64,000 bases of DNA from Ectocarpus siliculosus. Lineage: Eukaryota; Sar; Phaeophyceae; Ectocarpales; Ectocarpaceae. The position numbers were made by a program, and so were the translations under genes. The notes beneath the pieces are model-generated. The model was not told the DNA's origin and searched no databases. It saw only the letters and a list, made by a program, of their open reading frames with translations. This document shows positions 45,101-58,400 of this stretch, in pieces. Each line of letters opens with the position of its first letter. Within the stretch, counting starts at the first letter, position 1. Where the stretch lies: contig FN649739.1 in assembly GCA_000310025.1 (NCBI GenBank), forward strand, positions 2,712,486-2,776,485. Direction: 5' to 3'.

Positions 45101-46074
45101 ACCACCTTGGCGAGGGTTTGGTTATTCATCTATGAAATAGAGAAGAGGGGTTCGTCCCTGTCCCTAACCCCACAGCTAGCGAAGGCTGCTGGCAGGCACT
45201 GCATGTAACCGCCGGCCGGTCTTGATTGTGACGGCAACAGGTACCTCTGCCGGGCGCTGAAGAACCCCAACGGCATCGCGCGCATCACGCTTAACTACGA
45301 GAAGTTCCTGCTGGACCAAGACGGGAAGGTGGTGCGACGGTATCCACGCAAGCTCGAGGCCGCCGACTTCGAGGCGGACGTAAAGGTAAAGGTACACTTA
45401 GTCGGGTAGAGGTCACGTAACGGTACCGTCGGTCACGGTATCGGTATGCGTTTTGGCGTAAATGCATAATTAGTTACGTATGGTAATCACGGAAATGTAC
45501 AGTTATTCGCGTAAAGGTACAGTTATTCACGTAAAAGGGACAGTTAGTGACGAAAAGGTACAAGTGGTGACGAAAGGTACAAGTAGTGACGTCAAGGTGC
45601 AGCAGTCAGTCACCAAGTACCGTGACAAAAGCAACGGCAGGATGAGCAACCGAGAAATGCAGGAGTAACGCTCCAAAGATTGGCAGTCATTTAACCCCCT
45701 CGAAAAATTGTCACTTTCCGTTCGCTTTTTGAGGAAGGAAAGTGCAGACCAGTGACGGCCCAACCTGACGACCCGAATTATGCATGCGCTGCGCGGTCAC
45801 AATGTTCCGTGCTTCCCGCGATCAAGCCGAAGGACACGCAATTCCCCTAAGAGTCGCCGAGTGAACAGGCTGCATCGCGTGAATCCCCCCTCGTCCCCGT
45901 CCCAAACGGCGTGTTTTGGAACACCCGCATCCTCTTATCGTTCAGGCGGTGATTGCGGGTGACCCGCTGCCGGCCGAGAACCGCGACTACAAGCTGTCGT
46001 GGCTCAAGGCAGACCAGGAGGCTACGAAGTCCGAGTACGCGTTCAAGCTGGGCCTCAACTACTACAACAACTGA
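42173..46074 (+). CDS. Plastid glutathione-peroxidase-fold protein lacking the peroxidatic Cys
   Basis: Exons 42173-42778, 44158-44232, 44772-44905, 45241-45385 and 45946-46074 join in phase to 362 residues. The N-terminus has a signal peptide (VVLGLACFRQASAFVV) with the heterokont AFVV plastid motif. A long Ala/Ser-rich region ends in an Ala-rich hydrophobic stretch and ARGALAED, which resembles a thylakoid-lumen transfer signal. From about residue 160 the order of glutathione peroxidase elements is visible: YTGKSVPLNKFLGSRATLVV, LASEYSKDGLNVLLFPTDQ (catalytic Gln region), AVVFDKIDIVGNTIHPFYRYL and ITLNYEKFLLDQDGKVVRRY (the usual WNFxKFL, with Trp replaced). The place of catalytic Cys/Sec (VASxCG) reads NGKLDDPEALHQ, with no Cys. 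Peroxidase activity is therefore doubtful. The last 40 residues form an extension. Either of the first two ATGs (42173, 42176) could start it. Confidence 0.8.
45370..45615 (+). repeat. Degenerate repeats of splice-donor-like sequence in intron 4
   Basis: The exon 4 donor context GGACGTAAAGGTAAAGGTAC is followed by about ten imperfect copies of a roughly 18-20-bp motif: CACGTAAAGGTACAGTTATT, GACGAAAAGGTACAAGT, GACGTCAAGGTGCAG and others. Several copies contain AAGGTA, a usable 5' splice site. Confidence 0.7.
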
Positions 46075-49000
46075 CGAAAGCTATTGTAGCGATACTGGGG
46101 TGGGGGTGGAAGTTGTTTTTCGGTCGGACAAGGGCGACAGCCTAGTATGGTACAAGTTAAGCTACTAGGCTGCCCTCCAGGGAGAGCACAGCAGTGTCGT
46201 CCAACGGAAACGCAAGATGAAAAGAGAGGATGGTGGTGTTAGTGTATCATGGCTCCCCCATGTTTGAGGGAGACAGCTAGCTGAATTAACCTCGCAAAAA
46301 CACCAACCGGCCGCTGACAAAAACCGGCGCAAGAGCTGGCTGCAACCAACAGCCGGGCGTTTTCCAGCCAGCTCGACCAGCCCGGCTGCGTAGCGTTTCC
46401 CCCAAGCCGGCTGCCATCTGTGACGTTTTCAAAGCTCCAACAGCCCACGCAGCTGACGCGTTGAGGTTCGCAGAGCCCAGCAAACCGCACCGAGTAGCAA
46501 ACAAACATTCGAATGTGTACACGGTGTGCTGGGTTCAGGCTGAGATCGAGGTGCTTCGGTGAGGACCAACTTGCGGCGGTCGACCGCACATATATATATA
46601 CATCCAAGCAAGGCGAGAAGCGTAAAATTGTGATGTGATACATGCTGAAGGACGAGGCAGCGGTGGTTCGTGGCTCATCGGTCCTCCCGCGATAGCCCCC
46701 CTCCTCTGGACTTGAGGTCCCTAACCTACGGAGGAGGCGCTTGTTCCTTGTTCCTTTGGTCTACAAGTATTGCTCTCTCAGTAGACCATTTCCTGGGTGC
46801 AAGCCCGATGTGCCTACTTGCCGATCTTGCCGGTTGATTTGGACCCCGCGCAAGCAATGCCTGCTCGAGTGTGTGAGGCGTCGGAAGGAATTACCACCAC
46901 AGCAGTTGGAAAATGTTTTCAAAATATGAAAATATAAGCCCAAGGAACATTCGGATTCAAGCGCGAATTCCGCGGTGGTCCCCCTATTTTTCCGAACAGG
47001 ATGATGGTAGTATTCTACAGCACTAAATAGTGCTCTTCGTCCTTCCTTGTCCAGGAGAACGCGGTAGCCGAGGGGCCAACATCTGTTGTGTAGACTATCT
47101 GTCATTCTGACCGTCCTTGTATAGGCAAACATCCCTGCTGCTGAGACATGCCGAGCGAACACCGCTGGCTCCAGCTACCACCTAGAGGCGAGTCATAGAA
47201 TACGCTGTACGTCGGAAAATCGGAGAAGTCTTTAAGAAGAGAAACGGTGAATGAAGGCGGCATGTAATGTGTAGACTATCTGGTGACGTCGACGTTCGTT
47301 CATTCGTCGGGCTGCAAAAAAAAACAGCTGCTCTTCTGTGTGCCCAGATGGCTGCCTGTTGTTGCGTCACGTCAAACAGAAGACTCAGGTAACGACAGGA
47401 CGTGATGGGATCGCTAAGAACGAAGCAATGTGATCGACGACGACAATGTATTTATTTAAGGAACAATAAAAACACACACAGAAAGACTACCCATTCGAGA
47501 TATACCCACAGTCGAACGGGATGTGGTGGAGTCTGTTCAGTGAGTGGAGGGAAACCGGCTGGGTACTGGACTTATTTCGAGTCTTTTTAAGTCTATACAC
47601 TGATGATTTATACCAGTGATGCCAGCTGGTGCTGAGTACAAAAACATCTGATCTGTATAGGTAACTTACATTTTAGAATACATCCCCTGTAGTTCTCTAC
47701 TGGGTCAACGGCAAAATATCGGGGAGAAAGCCTCCGTTGTGCCGTGTATTGTAAATTGTAACCTTCACAGGGGACACGGCGCAGTGTCTATTGACAGCTT
47801 GCTGGTTTATTAGACATATTAGGAATAACATTGTAAAATTCATGGAAGGTGGAACAAAATCTACAGCAGTACATCATCAGTCCTTTGGGGTAACGTATCA
47901 GGGATGTTTATACAGCAGTAGATGAGAATGGTATACCTGGTGCATGGTAGGTAGGGCATACCATTCAGGTTGTATCATGTTAGCTTGTTTCTTGTTATGT
48001 TAGGTGTTGGTAAACATCATCAGTAGAGCATGGAAAGTTTCCAAATGATATACATCTAAATAATGTGGTGGTTGTTGTCAACTTCCCTGGTGTTCCTCAA
48101 AGCGGTTTGGCGAGATATCTTGTCGCAACCATGTCGTAATCATGTCGTAGAGCATCCGTCATGAAGGTCAGCAGCAGCAGCGAGTAGCAGTTGGTCTCTC
48201 CGTGTGGAGCAGTGGTGTGGACATGTTACGGAGTAGCGAAGAATACAACACGTAGAAATTACCCACCTGGATGTACAGCGATCAGCAGCGAAGACGATTA
48301 TTTGCTCATCGAGGAAGGGGTGGAGATCCGTGAACCACGTGACTGGCGCCGCATCGAGTCACTTGTGAGTTGTGAGTAGACTTGCCGAAGAACGGCGTTT
48401 CAAGCATCAACGGCGACGCTCGCTCTCCGATGTCTTTGCATGTGTCAGCCGGACAGCTGGGGGTCGATGCACACACACACAAGTGCGGCCGCCACACAAT
48501 TTAGAGTTTCCCCCCTGTGGGTGCAACTGTCGGGTCATCATTCTCACCGGATAGGTCATCATCAGCCACCATTTACAAGGTGCATGGGTACGGAGAGGTC
48601 ATATCACGAATTTGAATGTGTGAAGACGCACAAATCGAGATGTTTGGATCAGTTTCTCTCGCCCGGTTGAAGTCGCGTCGTTCTTCAATAGTTTAGACTA
48701 TGCATAGGAGCATTGCTATTGCTTTGTTTATTATTTTGATATTAAAAACCCTTACCGCTACCAAACGCAGATTTCTACCGACGTCGTGCTCTATCAATAA
48801 CAACCAAGGTCCCGAATAGAGGAAAAGAGGCGGGAAAACAATCCAAATTCGAAGGCTCTTCAACATGCGCCTCAGCAACAATTAAATGCAGCAGCGCTCC
48901 AATACTGACGTGTTTCGAATCGAACCGAGAAGAAAGAAAAAAATTGCAAATATTGCACCTAGCTGGGCGAACTGGCGTGATGACGATGCAAGAGGTGCTT

Positions 49001-52000
49001 GCATATGAAAACAAAAATCGCCACTAATTCCTCGTTGCCTTTGTTCTCCGGGCCACCCCGTATCAGAATCAAGGTAGGTAGGTGTAGTCCCGCACCCAAT
49101 CTGCGGCGCCCCCGAACCCCCGTACCTCCCAACGCCTCAGCAATTCCCAACCCCCTTCCTCCCCTCCTCCTAGAAAGCAAAGCAACATGCAATCGTTCCA
49201 TAAATGTCAACAACTCAAGCTCAGTCAACAAACCTTTTGAGATTTTACAAATAAAACCCCCAGAGAGGAGACTTCCGGTACTCACCTCGCCTGGAAAGTG
49301 AGAGCTATTGCGGGTTTCTACCTACCGTAGCTCTTCCCCCAAGTTTTGTGACTACGCCATCACCACTCACAACGCACTACTGTACTGGTTATCTATACTG
49401 CCACACAGCAAACAGCACCCATAAATACTGATTTGATGTTGAACAGGCAGTTGTAAAAAAAGAGCTCGAGTCCAAGACTCGACGACATCGACCACGGGGA
49501 TTATGACAACCAACCCCAGTGCCTCCCATCAAACATTATAGATGCCCCCGTCGTATATTTTCGCTCTTTGGGACCTCAAAATGTGGCAGCCAAACGTAAA
49601 ACTACGTGTCTCGCCTCAGTATGCATAACCCGCGATTAGTCTATTCCGCTGGTGGCGCCCATCAGCCACCACGACAACGATGCGACAGGTGTACATCAAA
49701 TAGACGAGGTCGAGACTCTTGTGTACTACCCCCCCCCCCCCCCAGCCCAACACTCACGAAAACCATACCCATCACAAAGAAAAAATGCCAAAAAAGTTTT
49801 GACTGCTCCCTCTCACTTGAATTTGCACCATATAAATTACCTGTACGGGACGATATACGACTACCAAACGATAGCTCACTCCAAACAATCAAACTCCGTA
49901 TTATTATTGTAGGCATGCCTATGCCCTCTCGCCGCTTCTCACTTCCTCCTTCCAACCCGACTGAACATGACCCAGCAGCAGCTCCCCTCCCCCCCCCCCA
50001 AAGGAAATTCCATTCTATGCCACCCCCGTTTATTCCCTACAAACCTACGTAGATCTTGGGTAAGTAGCGTTGATATGCAAAACGGACTCAGGTGGGTAGC
50101 CAAGACCAACATGATCACTTTCACAAACCCGACCCAAAACCACTACTAGTAGTATCAGCATATGCATCGCCTCAACAGGCAAAACCGTACACCACTACAA
50201 TTATTTTCTCCAATGTAGGTGCCGGCAATAGATCGATCGGTGCCGGGTCGGGTCGACGGCCCAAAGCACCATACGTCCAATGACGTCATGGAGGAGGAGG
50301 AGAAGGAGGAAGAGGCAAGCGCTCGTCGACTTGTCTGAAAACAAAAAACAAGCCCGGCGGCGCGAAGGGCTCACACAGCAGTCACCAACTATTAACTCGA
50401 TGAGCAGCGCACGGCATACGACAAAACACTGCTGTGACATGAAACAACCACAGCGACGACATCAACAACATCCACAACGAAAAACAGCGACGGTATACGG
50501 CAAACGACAAATGACAAAAACAATAACGACGAAAACAACAACAATAACAGGCTGCTCATGACTAACAATCGATCGTACAAGAGCCGCGGCCACGACAACA
50601 ACGTAAGTACACAACGAGGGAGCGAGACTTGCTAGTTAGTCTCTTCTATTGCCAGAAAAAAGCGAGAAACAGAAGCTCGGACGACGGCAGAGTCTGATGG
50701 GTGCCATCACGCCTTTTGCCGTGACACAGCGTGGGCACTCCCTCCCATCACACAAGTCACACCCAAATCAAGCCAGTCTTCTGCCGTGAAAATACCGTCG
50801 TAACAGCAGCAGCAACAGCACAACAGAGAAACAGCCGTCTGACAAAAAGAGCACAAAAAATGGGAGAGACGACAGCGGCTGAGCACAAGTCACAGTCACT
50901 CTTTAGAAATACTCTCTGCGTGGCCTACAACGGCTTGAGAGTGAAGAGGTATGCAACGCTCAGGCGCATGCACTACATGGGGGATTCCAGGCGGCCAACT
51001 CCAACTCCCGCCCCAGCAAGACAAATTTACATAATCATGGCGCTTTTCGCTGCTGCTGGCATGTTTCGTATATCGGAGAAAGAAAAGATAGGGCCCCGTA
51101 TCGCGGAGGAATTACACCACGACCTTTTTCTTCGAGAGCTCCCACACTACTTTGTTTTCTCATCTCTGGAGCGCATTTCGTATCGAAGGCTTATCTAGGT
51201 GCTACCCGAGGTGGAACCTCGATAGAACTACGGCCGCCTGCCCTAGGAAAGGGCGTCTGGCCAAAACAAAAAAAGAAAGGAAACAGTAGGACAAACGATG
51301 CCACACAGCTAGCTCAGAGACGCAGTTTATGACGCGCGTGCACAGAGAATGGGAGAGGACCAGGACCACCACAAAAGGACAAGGAAACAAAACACTACAG
51401 AAGCTAGCTATCCTCTACCCGTTGTTGCTGCATGTGATCGTTCGCTCTACAACGTCCCTTGGTCCGAAAAGGCCCCCAACAACTAGACCTACAAAAAACC
51501 ATACAACTTTCAATTCTCAGTCTCCTTCCATCTGGGGGCGCTTGCTTCGCAGCACGACCGCGGCTCTGCTGTCAGTCGACGTCCCCCGCAAGCCCGCCAC
51601 ACCCCACGCCACAGCAAAATAAATGCTACCTCCCTGGTTTGATTGACATGAGAACCACCCCCACAGGAAGTGAAGAACGGGTGGACAAAAGACCGAGGCG
51701 CAAGGGACGACGAGATACAAAAATCTGGACATTCACGGAACGGAAGAAGCACAAACAACAGGGAGGGCCAGCCAGTCTAACCTGCACCGGACTGCAAAAA
51801 AAAAAAAAAAATGTCTAACGTATGTAGCAGCACGGAGGGCAAAGCAATGTCAGCTTCGGCTTCGCCCCCCACCGTCGTAAACAAACAACAGCAAATAAAG
51901 CCACGGAACACCCGAGACCACCCCCCCCAAAAAAAACAAGTTAAAAAACCGGAACGTACAACCGCGCTTGTAGAGCAAGCGGCAAATTGAATACACAAGT

Positions 52001-52180
52001 CGACACACCCCTACTTTACGCCCAATTTCAAGCAACTGGACGAGGTGCGAAGATCGTTGTACTGAATGATAGCCGACATGACGCTGTCCGTGGATATCGT
52101 CAAGCGCAACCGGCGAACAGACGCTGACACACAACCCGCCGCCCAACCAGACCTCGGTTAACGCCGCCGCCGCCGCCGCC
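46075..52180. other. Long stretch without a recognised gene
   Basis: About 6 kb in which every open frame is short and lacks a domain or supporting splice pattern. Visible oddities are an imperfect inverted repeat (CCTCCTCTGGACTTGAGG ... GGAGGAGG, near 46690-46740), two copies of TACAGCAGTA at 47862-47871 and 47911-47920, and A- and C-homopolymer runs from 49.7 to 52 kb. The last part is probably the 3' region of the minus-strand gene that ends at 52181. Confidence 0.45.
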
Positions 52181-55100
52181 TTAGACGAGAACGTCGGCCG
52201 TAAGCTTGGCGAGCGGCGGGGCGCGTCTGTCACCGCCGGCATCGCCGTAGTCGGTCCACGAGAGCCTCCCGGCCCCGCCGCGGCCGACGGCGCGCGGGAC
52301 GACGGGGCGCTGCAACTCGTGGTGCTGCTGCTTCTTGGACCCAGCGAGGTCCTCGATGGCGGCGCAACCCCTGTCGCTGCTGTGGTCGCTGTCGGTCTCC
52401 CCGCAGGCAGAGGGGGAACCGGGCGCCTGTCCCATCGCCGACCGGTGGTGTTGGTGTTGTTGTTGGTGTTGTTGGTGGTGGTGGTGGTTGTGGCCGCCCT
52501 TCCAGGGGAGCGACGGCAGAGGGGAGTGCGTCCGCTCCGACAAGTCGCGACGGATGCCGCCACGGGAGGAAGAGGAAGAGGAAGAGCGGGGAGGGACAAC
52601 GACGTTGCCATCGCCGTCGCCGGAAGACGAGGAAACGGCGGCGGCCGCCGCCGCCGCCAGGGACACGATCTCGAGGCCCTTCTCGGCGCCGGCGCTGACG
52701 GCCTTCGGCGACGGGGTCACGGCGGCGCCTGCCGCCGCGGAAGCCAACTGACGGGACGAAACGGGAGCCCTCCCCATGCCGCACAGGAGGGCCGCCTCCA
52801 GCTTCACCTCCATCATCTCGTCCGCGCAGTCGGGCTGCGCCTGGCCGGCGGCCGAAGGCGAAGGCGAGGAGGAGACCTTCCCCGCCGGTGACGCAGAATC
52901 TGGTCCTAGTGCTTCCAATGACGGTGACCGGCTGTACGCCTCCGAGGGACGCTCAGAGCGGCCTCGTGCGGCGGGAGACCGGCGGCCCAGAGGGGCAGAG
53001 TCCCGCCGGTGGTGAAAGGCGGCGGTAGAGTCGCTGTTGTGCCGCTCCTCGCTGCCGCTACCGCGGCCGTCGTTGGCAGCGCCGTGACGACCGCCGGCGG
53101 CGGCGGCTCGGCCGGTGGGAGCCGAGGTTTCGGCCGCCACCTCGCTGGAGCGCGCCGGGGAGTGAACGCTGGCGCCCCCCTTAAGCGTGGGTGTCTGCTG
53201 CTGCTGTTCCTGCCCCTGGTGGTGGTGGGACGCCGCGATAGACAGCTGCTTCTGGTGCTCGGCGGCGGCGGCTAGGACCTGTTCCCGCTTGGCGTGATGC
53301 GTACGGCTGGCCTCTTCGAACCGAGCCTGGGCCAAGTCTACGGCGACCCTGTGGCATGCACAAAAAAAAAGAAAGAGGAAGGCGAAGCAAGAAGCGAGAC
53401 AGGGTTAGCAAGCCGTTGCTGTCTGGTGTCGGGTGACGCGACCATCACCGTAACGTGTCATTACGCATTTCGGCCGCGGCACTACAGTAGCTGGCGCAAG
53501 ATGATACCACGCCCTTAAAAGGACACAACGTTTCTGGAAAAAAAAACAGGAGCCCATGCAGAAAAACCACTCGACGGGCGAGGGCGACAAGCGACAAGGC
53601 TTCGCCAACCACCTGAATACCAAGCAAGCAACAAATACCAAGTTTGAAGAAACAACAAAACGAAAAAAAGGGCTCGCATACCTAGAAGACAGTAGCTCCC
53701 TCTCGCTCTCCTCGAACTCCCGCGCCAGGACGTCGTCATACACGAGGGCGGCGGCCGGCGGGAGGGGCGTCCCCGATCCGCTGGCACCGCTCGGCCACGA
53801 GGCGGCGCTGCCGTTACCGTGCGTAAGCCTTTCGTTGGAGGTGCTCCGTCCACGCACCTGCTGCTGCTGCTGCTGCTGCTGTATCACGCCGCCGAGAGGG
53901 CGGTCCCCCCCGTCCACCGAGGGACGCCTCCTTTTCGTGGCCGGGCCGTCACCGCCCGCCAGGGACGAGAACGGCAGCTCCCGCGAGACTTGCCTGTGCC
54001 GGGGGCCCGCCCTCTCCCCCAGCGGCGAGTAACCAGCAGGGTCCCTGCCGCCGCTGCCGGCACCGACCAAGCTCGAAGCCGACCTCTTGTGGTGGCCCGT
54101 CTCTCTCTCCGCAACCGCGTCGTACTCGTGAGGCAGCGGTGGCCTGCCGATGGGAGAGTGGTGCAGGGGGGGGCGGTGCAGGACAGCGGCCGGCGGCGGC
54201 GGCGGCGGCGGCGGCGACGGGTGTGCCCCGCCCCCGCGACGTCCGCCGCTCAGGTCGAGCTGATCACCACCGGCGGCGGCGGCCGCTTGTTCGTCCGCCA
54301 TCGCCGCCAGCCGCCGGTACCCCTGAGAGAGCAGGCCGCCGCCCGCCGCGACGGAGGAAGGGTCCGCAGACGTGCCCCCCACTGCGGCCGGAGCGGGGTC
54401 GACGCTGACGGCCCCATGCCTGAAGCCGGGCGCCGACACCGCGCTGCCGCCGATCACCCGGGGAGCGGCCGTCCGGGCGCTCGGTCCTGCTGTCGAGTCA
54501 ACGAGTAACGACGACGAACACCGGACACAAGAAGGGGTCGGAACAGGTCAGCACCTGGTTGATCGGCGCCCCACAGGGGGCGTTCAAGAAAAAGGAAAAA
54601 GCATGTACATAGCCCGGGTGCAGCGGCGACCTACTCCCGCTTGGCTGCCCCATGATGCAGAAAAAAAATGCGTGAACATGCCTCCGTTGAGTCAACCCCC
54701 TCGAGCGATTTAACTGTTGGCAAGACACATTGACAACATGCTGTACATACATGCTTTTCCAGAACAAGTAACAACAATGAATCATGAGCGGCTGGCTTAC
54801 CGTGGTGCTGTTGGTGCTCAACAGCCGACGGGTGGAAGCGGAGGCCGCCGCCGCCGCCGCCGCCCCTGACATCCACCTCGGGTTGCTGGTGCTGGTGCCG
54901 TCTGTCACCCGCAAACGCGTCGCGAGCAACCCCTGCGCCTTCGCCGATACCGCTGTGGGCCATCCTCTCATACCCTTGCCCCCTCCCCTCCGCGGCTCCG
55001 GAAGCGCCACCCGACGGGTGCCACGAGGACCCCTGCTGCCTGATGTCCGCCGGACCCCCCACCCAGCCTCCCCCGTGCGGAGCCCCCTCCCAGACGGCGG

Positions 55101-55456
55101 CGGAGCGGCGGGAGGCGGTCAGGCCGGCCGCGGCGGCGGGAGAGGGAGCCTGCGCCAGGCCCGGCAGCAAGGGGGGGGTGGCGTGGCCGGCGTGCCTGTG
55201 GCGGTGCCCATCATCGGCGTTCGCGCCCGCCCCTTCCTCTCCGGGCATCCACCGGTTACCGCCGTCCCACGCCGCCCACCGCTCTCCTCCTCCGCCGTTG
55301 TTGTTGTTGCTCCCGTCCATTACTGCACCGGCGCCGGGGCCGGCGGCGGCGGCGGCGGCGTGGTGCCAGCGTGCTTCGTCGGCCCACCGCAGGTCGCCGG
55401 ATGGATGCCCCGCCGCCGCCGCCGCCACTACCGCTTCCGCCGCCCCCCACGACAGC

Positions 55457-55491
<35 letters not shown>

Positions 55492-58400
55492 AAGAAGAGC
55501 GGCCCGGTCGCGCCCGTTGCCAGCTCCGGCCGTGGGCGGCGGAGCGATGCTCGGCGGAAGCAGGAGGCGGGCACCGGCGGTTGCCGGGCGACCGCCATGC
55601 CTGTGCGCCTGCGCCTGCGGCGGCGGGAGCGGGGCCAGCGGGGCCTTGCGTACCGCGCCGCCGCCGCGCCCCTGGGGGGGCAGCTCCTTCCGGCTGCTGC
55701 GGAAGTGTCGGATCTGCAGCTTGAAGCCGAGGGTCTCGTCCCGGTGCATGCCGAGCGCTTCGATCTCGTCCTCCGTCAGCGTGGCGGCGTCGAACCGGGT
55801 GCTGTTGCGCAGGCCGCGGCGGATTATCGCGTCGAAGAACGGCGTGCGCTCGAACTTCCCGTCGGAGGGACGGATCAGGACCTTAGCCTCCGCCCACCCG
55901 CATTCGTAGAAAGCCTTTCGGGCGCGGGAGGCGCTCTGCAAGATCTGCGCCGTGAAGTCTAGCCGCTCGAATTGGGCCGGGTGTCGTGTCACCAGCCAGC
56001 GGTAACTGATTTTTTTGTTGTTGCGAGACAGCGGGGCAGGTCCGGGGCGGGGTCAGATACCATCATATTACACGTGTTTGTGCGGGGGACTCGCCCAAGC
56101 CAAGTGTGCGGATCGAGGTAAACAACGCACAGCACGCCAACGATGTGTGTTGTGCCGCACCAGAGAAATATGTACGATATCTGCTCAACGAGACTACCGG
56201 TGCCAACCACAGGCACGCGAAAAAAAGATGAAAAGGCAAAAAGACCAAGCAGTGCGTGGGAAAAGGCTGCTGCTTTTTCGGTTGGTTCATCGAGGTTCGC
56301 AGGCAGGCTCATCGAGTCAAAGGTGCGTGTGCTGTTCGCTGAGAGATTGGGGGGGACGTCACAACCCATAGCCAGCCGTGGGCTGGTTCCTGCCATGCTG
56401 CTCTATGTCATCTTGTCATAGTGCATCACAACCGCGGTAGTGCTCTCATGATGAGCCAGCCCACTTCGGGGGAACGGATCATGTGTAGGAATCGACAAAA
56501 ATACCGGGACCGAAGCCTACTACCGGCAAGACGGAAAGATAAAGATAAAGATACAAGAACAAAGATGAGCATCTTCAAACATGACGCATCTTCCTCCGTC
56601 GCGGAAAAAGGAAAAAGTGCACATTTCCTTCTCGGTGTATGCATACAACCATCAATACGAGGCTATGGCGTACCACGGGCAGGCGCATCTCAGAATATTT
56701 ACTCTCTTTCTCCTTGGTTCGTTGGCACTGCTGTGAATCAACCATGAGGGAGATTTACTCGGTACGTCTATTTGTTGAGAATCGATGTGTTTAAGTACAA
56801 CGGGTAAGGAACTTAGTACGTGTGTCCGTCCACCCGGAGAGCCCTGGTTGTGACTATTACAACCAACATGGAATTGCGAGGATAATCCACAGACACCATG
56901 TACGCTGGTGTAGTCCTTGCTGTTCGATACGCACTGTATGTTAACATAATCCCAACATGCATGTGTCATCTCCAGCATCTCCTTAGGACTAGGTAGAGGT
57001 CCTCTCCCTCGTTGAATAGGTCGACAGCGGAGAGGGCCTGCGAAAAAGAGCTCAGCCGGGCACGGTATTCGGGAAGATATGACGGAAACTACACTTGACT
57101 TCGTAGTTTGTTGCAACCGGGACGCAGCATCCACGTGTTACCCCGAGAGGTTCCTACTTTTACTGTTGTTGCAGCTTTCGGGGGGAAAATGAATCCATAC
57201 AGCAGTATGCATGATACGTAAATAGTTTACAACTGGCACTTCGCTTGTACCGGGATATATACAAGTAGGCTTTCCATCCCAATATTTGAACTAAAAATAA
57301 ACAACACAGCAGTCTGCGTTCCTCATTCAGCACACCAATCCAACTACACGGCAGCCCGAAAAAATCGGAGTCAACGAGGAACTACAGCAGTAGCCTCAGG
57401 TGTAGGCCGGAGCGACAAACTAAAGAGCCTTTGTATTCTGGATATCTACAGCAGCAGCAGTAGTGACATATCGTTCCCGAGCGCGCGAGGGACATCCATT
57501 TATCATATTTCTCCCATGGAAATCTCATCTCATCGCAGGAGCAACAATAATACGGGCAACGCGTTACGTTGGAAACTGATTCATGGACGGCGGCAGTTTT
57601 CCGGAATGGCGTCGCAGCAGCGGTGCAAACATGGCGTTCACGCAGCCTAAAAAGGGACGAGCGATTAAAAAAAACGCCCCTATTCTCTCCAAGTGCATTG
57701 GTGGTCATATTTAGCCTACTCGCTTCTCGGGTAGGAACGGTAGAAAACTCTGCCCCTGTGTGTATCATATAATAAATACTCCCCAACTGTTCTACCGCTG
57801 CACAACAATTCCAACCTCCCTCGCAGACTTGAGGCTTTCAACCGGGACCGCATATGCATCACCACGTCCCAAGTCCGAGTTTGAAGGTAACGTACAGCAG
57901 TAGTCTTGGCCGGGTCAAGCGCTCAAGTTTCATTGTTTTTTCAGTGGTCGCTAAATAGCCCTCTTCTGTTTCCCGTTCAAATATCGAAAAAGATCCACGG
58001 CCCACCGTCTCGGGTAGTTAGCATAATTTAGCATCGGCGGCGCGTCCGTGCCGGTTGGACGACAAGTCTACGTAAAACAAGGTACGTACAGCAGAGATCG
58101 GTACGGTCTCTCATGTGACGATAAAGAGGATAAATAGCAACAGGGGTGGGTGGCGGAGACCGGAGACTGGAGGATGAAGCAAAGTTTTAGAATAAACGCA
58201 TCCATGTGGAAATGTGGAAATTGCAAGGGGGTGGTCGCTTATCGAAAGAAGGCAAAGGGGAAACAGCAAACAACCACAGCTATAATTCTAACTTACATAC
58301 ACGTGTGTGCGTGTGTGATACGAACGTTGGGACACCCGCTCTAACGGGAGAGTCGGGTACGTCTCTAGCGCCCTAAAACTAATGGTGTGAGGCTCGCTGC

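Noticed and set aside
52319-52891. 190-codon plus-strand frame rich in Val/Gly/Arg
   Set aside because: Antisense shadow of exon 4 of the same gene; low-complexity composition with no domain.
54784-55962. 392-codon plus-strand open frame
   Set aside because: It is antisense to exon 2 of the minus-strand low-complexity gene. GC-rich repeats keep all frames open here, and the minus frame has exact splice phases and a structured N-terminus.
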